Positions 5,484-5,692 of a DNA stretch of 5,692 nt are shown here, piece after piece. The notes under the pieces are model-generated. The model made no database searches. It was not told the DNA's origin and saw only the letters and a program-made list of their open reading frames with translations. The first letter of the stretch is position 1, and the number at the start of each line of letters is the position of its first letter. This DNA comes from Sandaracinomonas sp041180785 (GTDB taxonomy: Bacteria > Bacteroidota > Bacteroidia > Cytophagales > Spirosomataceae): contig JBEGQV010000023.1 in the NCBI GenBank assembly GCA_041180785.1, positions 1 through 5,692 of the forward strand, read 5' to 3'. Made by a program: the position numbers and the translations under genes.

Positions 5484-5692
5484 ATGATCGCACAGATTGC
5501 CCTTCTTGTTGCAGATTACGACCAGGCCATTAACTTTTATTGCAATGTACTAGGTTTTGAATTAGTAGAAGATACTCCTCAATCTGAAACAAAGCGTTGG
5601 GTGGTAGTTCGACCTAGAGAAGAGGGTGGGTGTTCACTTTTATTGGCAAAAGCAGTTGGAGCAGAGCAAGTAGCCGCAATTGGGAATCAATC
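5484..5692 (+). CDS. VOC (glyoxalase/bleomycin-resistance fold) protein, N-terminal part, cut by window edge
   Basis: The frame runs open for 69 codons from the ATG at 5484 to the window end. The first beta-alpha-beta module of the vicinal oxygen chelate fold is clear: IALLVADYDQAINFYCNVLGFELVED (5-30), then TKRWVVVRP (36-44) and SLLLAKA (51-57), which is where the first metal-binding module continues. VOC proteins of this size (usually about 120-130 residues) include glyoxalases, dioxygenases and resistance proteins, so the reaction cannot be named. The usual first metal ligand, a His seven residues before the conserved Asp, is Gln4 here. No Shine-Dalgarno sequence is present; the A/T-rich 55-base gap after the NIPSNAP gene has no convincing terminator, so the two may be co-transcribed. 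Confidence 0.88.
   Translation, partial: MIAQIALLVADYDQAINFYCNVLGFELVEDTPQSETKRWVVVRPREEGGCSLLLAKAVGAEQVAAIGNQ

Overview
The window reads as chromosomal DNA of a Bacteroidota bacterium, probably of the Cytophagales type; the genus cannot be fixed from sequence alone. The reasons are a textbook Bacteroidota promoter (TTTG, 20 bases, TAnnTTTG) ahead of the tRNA cluster, A/T-rich start regions without Shine-Dalgarno sequences, a Tyr-Gly-Thr tRNA cluster leading into tuf, tRNA genes without encoded CCA, and protein families typical of that phylum. No phage, transposon, CRISPR array or other transferred DNA is visible.

Layout. Positions 1-242 (minus strand) hold the N-terminal third of glutamate racemase (murI), cut by the window edge. 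It diverges from a three-gene plus-strand unit at about 295-2904: a sigma-70 family (ECF-like) factor, a single-pass membrane protein placed and built like an anti-sigma factor, and a secreted protein predicted to end in an outer-membrane beta-barrel. These three genes overlap by 14 and 4 bases, so they are almost certainly co-transcribed and translationally coupled. An 18-bp perfect inverted repeat lies between murI and the sigma gene.

From 2922 to 4645 there is a compact expression unit: a strong promoter, tRNA-Tyr(GTA), tRNA-Gly(TCC), tRNA-Thr(GGT), tuf (EF-Tu) and a strong intrinsic terminator. The leader and every spacer between the genes contain a short, mostly perfect hairpin. The Gly-Thr spacer also holds a terminator-like stem with a T run, and a segment able to pair with the 5' end of tRNA-Thr. 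Unlike the arrangement known from many bacteria, tuf is not followed by tRNA-Trp, secE and nusG.

From 4676 to the end there is a secreted protein with two NIPSNAP-like domains, then the start of a VOC (glyoxalase/bleomycin-resistance fold) protein cut by the window edge.

In function, the window joins a cell-wall precursor enzyme, a candidate envelope-signalling operon (sigma, anti-sigma-like protein, outer-membrane barrel), a housekeeping translation operon and two small accessory proteins. Most of it is ordinary. The parts most worth a second look are the sigma operon, with its GI-x-(I/V)KDG repeat protein, and the RNA structures packed into the tRNA-tuf transcript.
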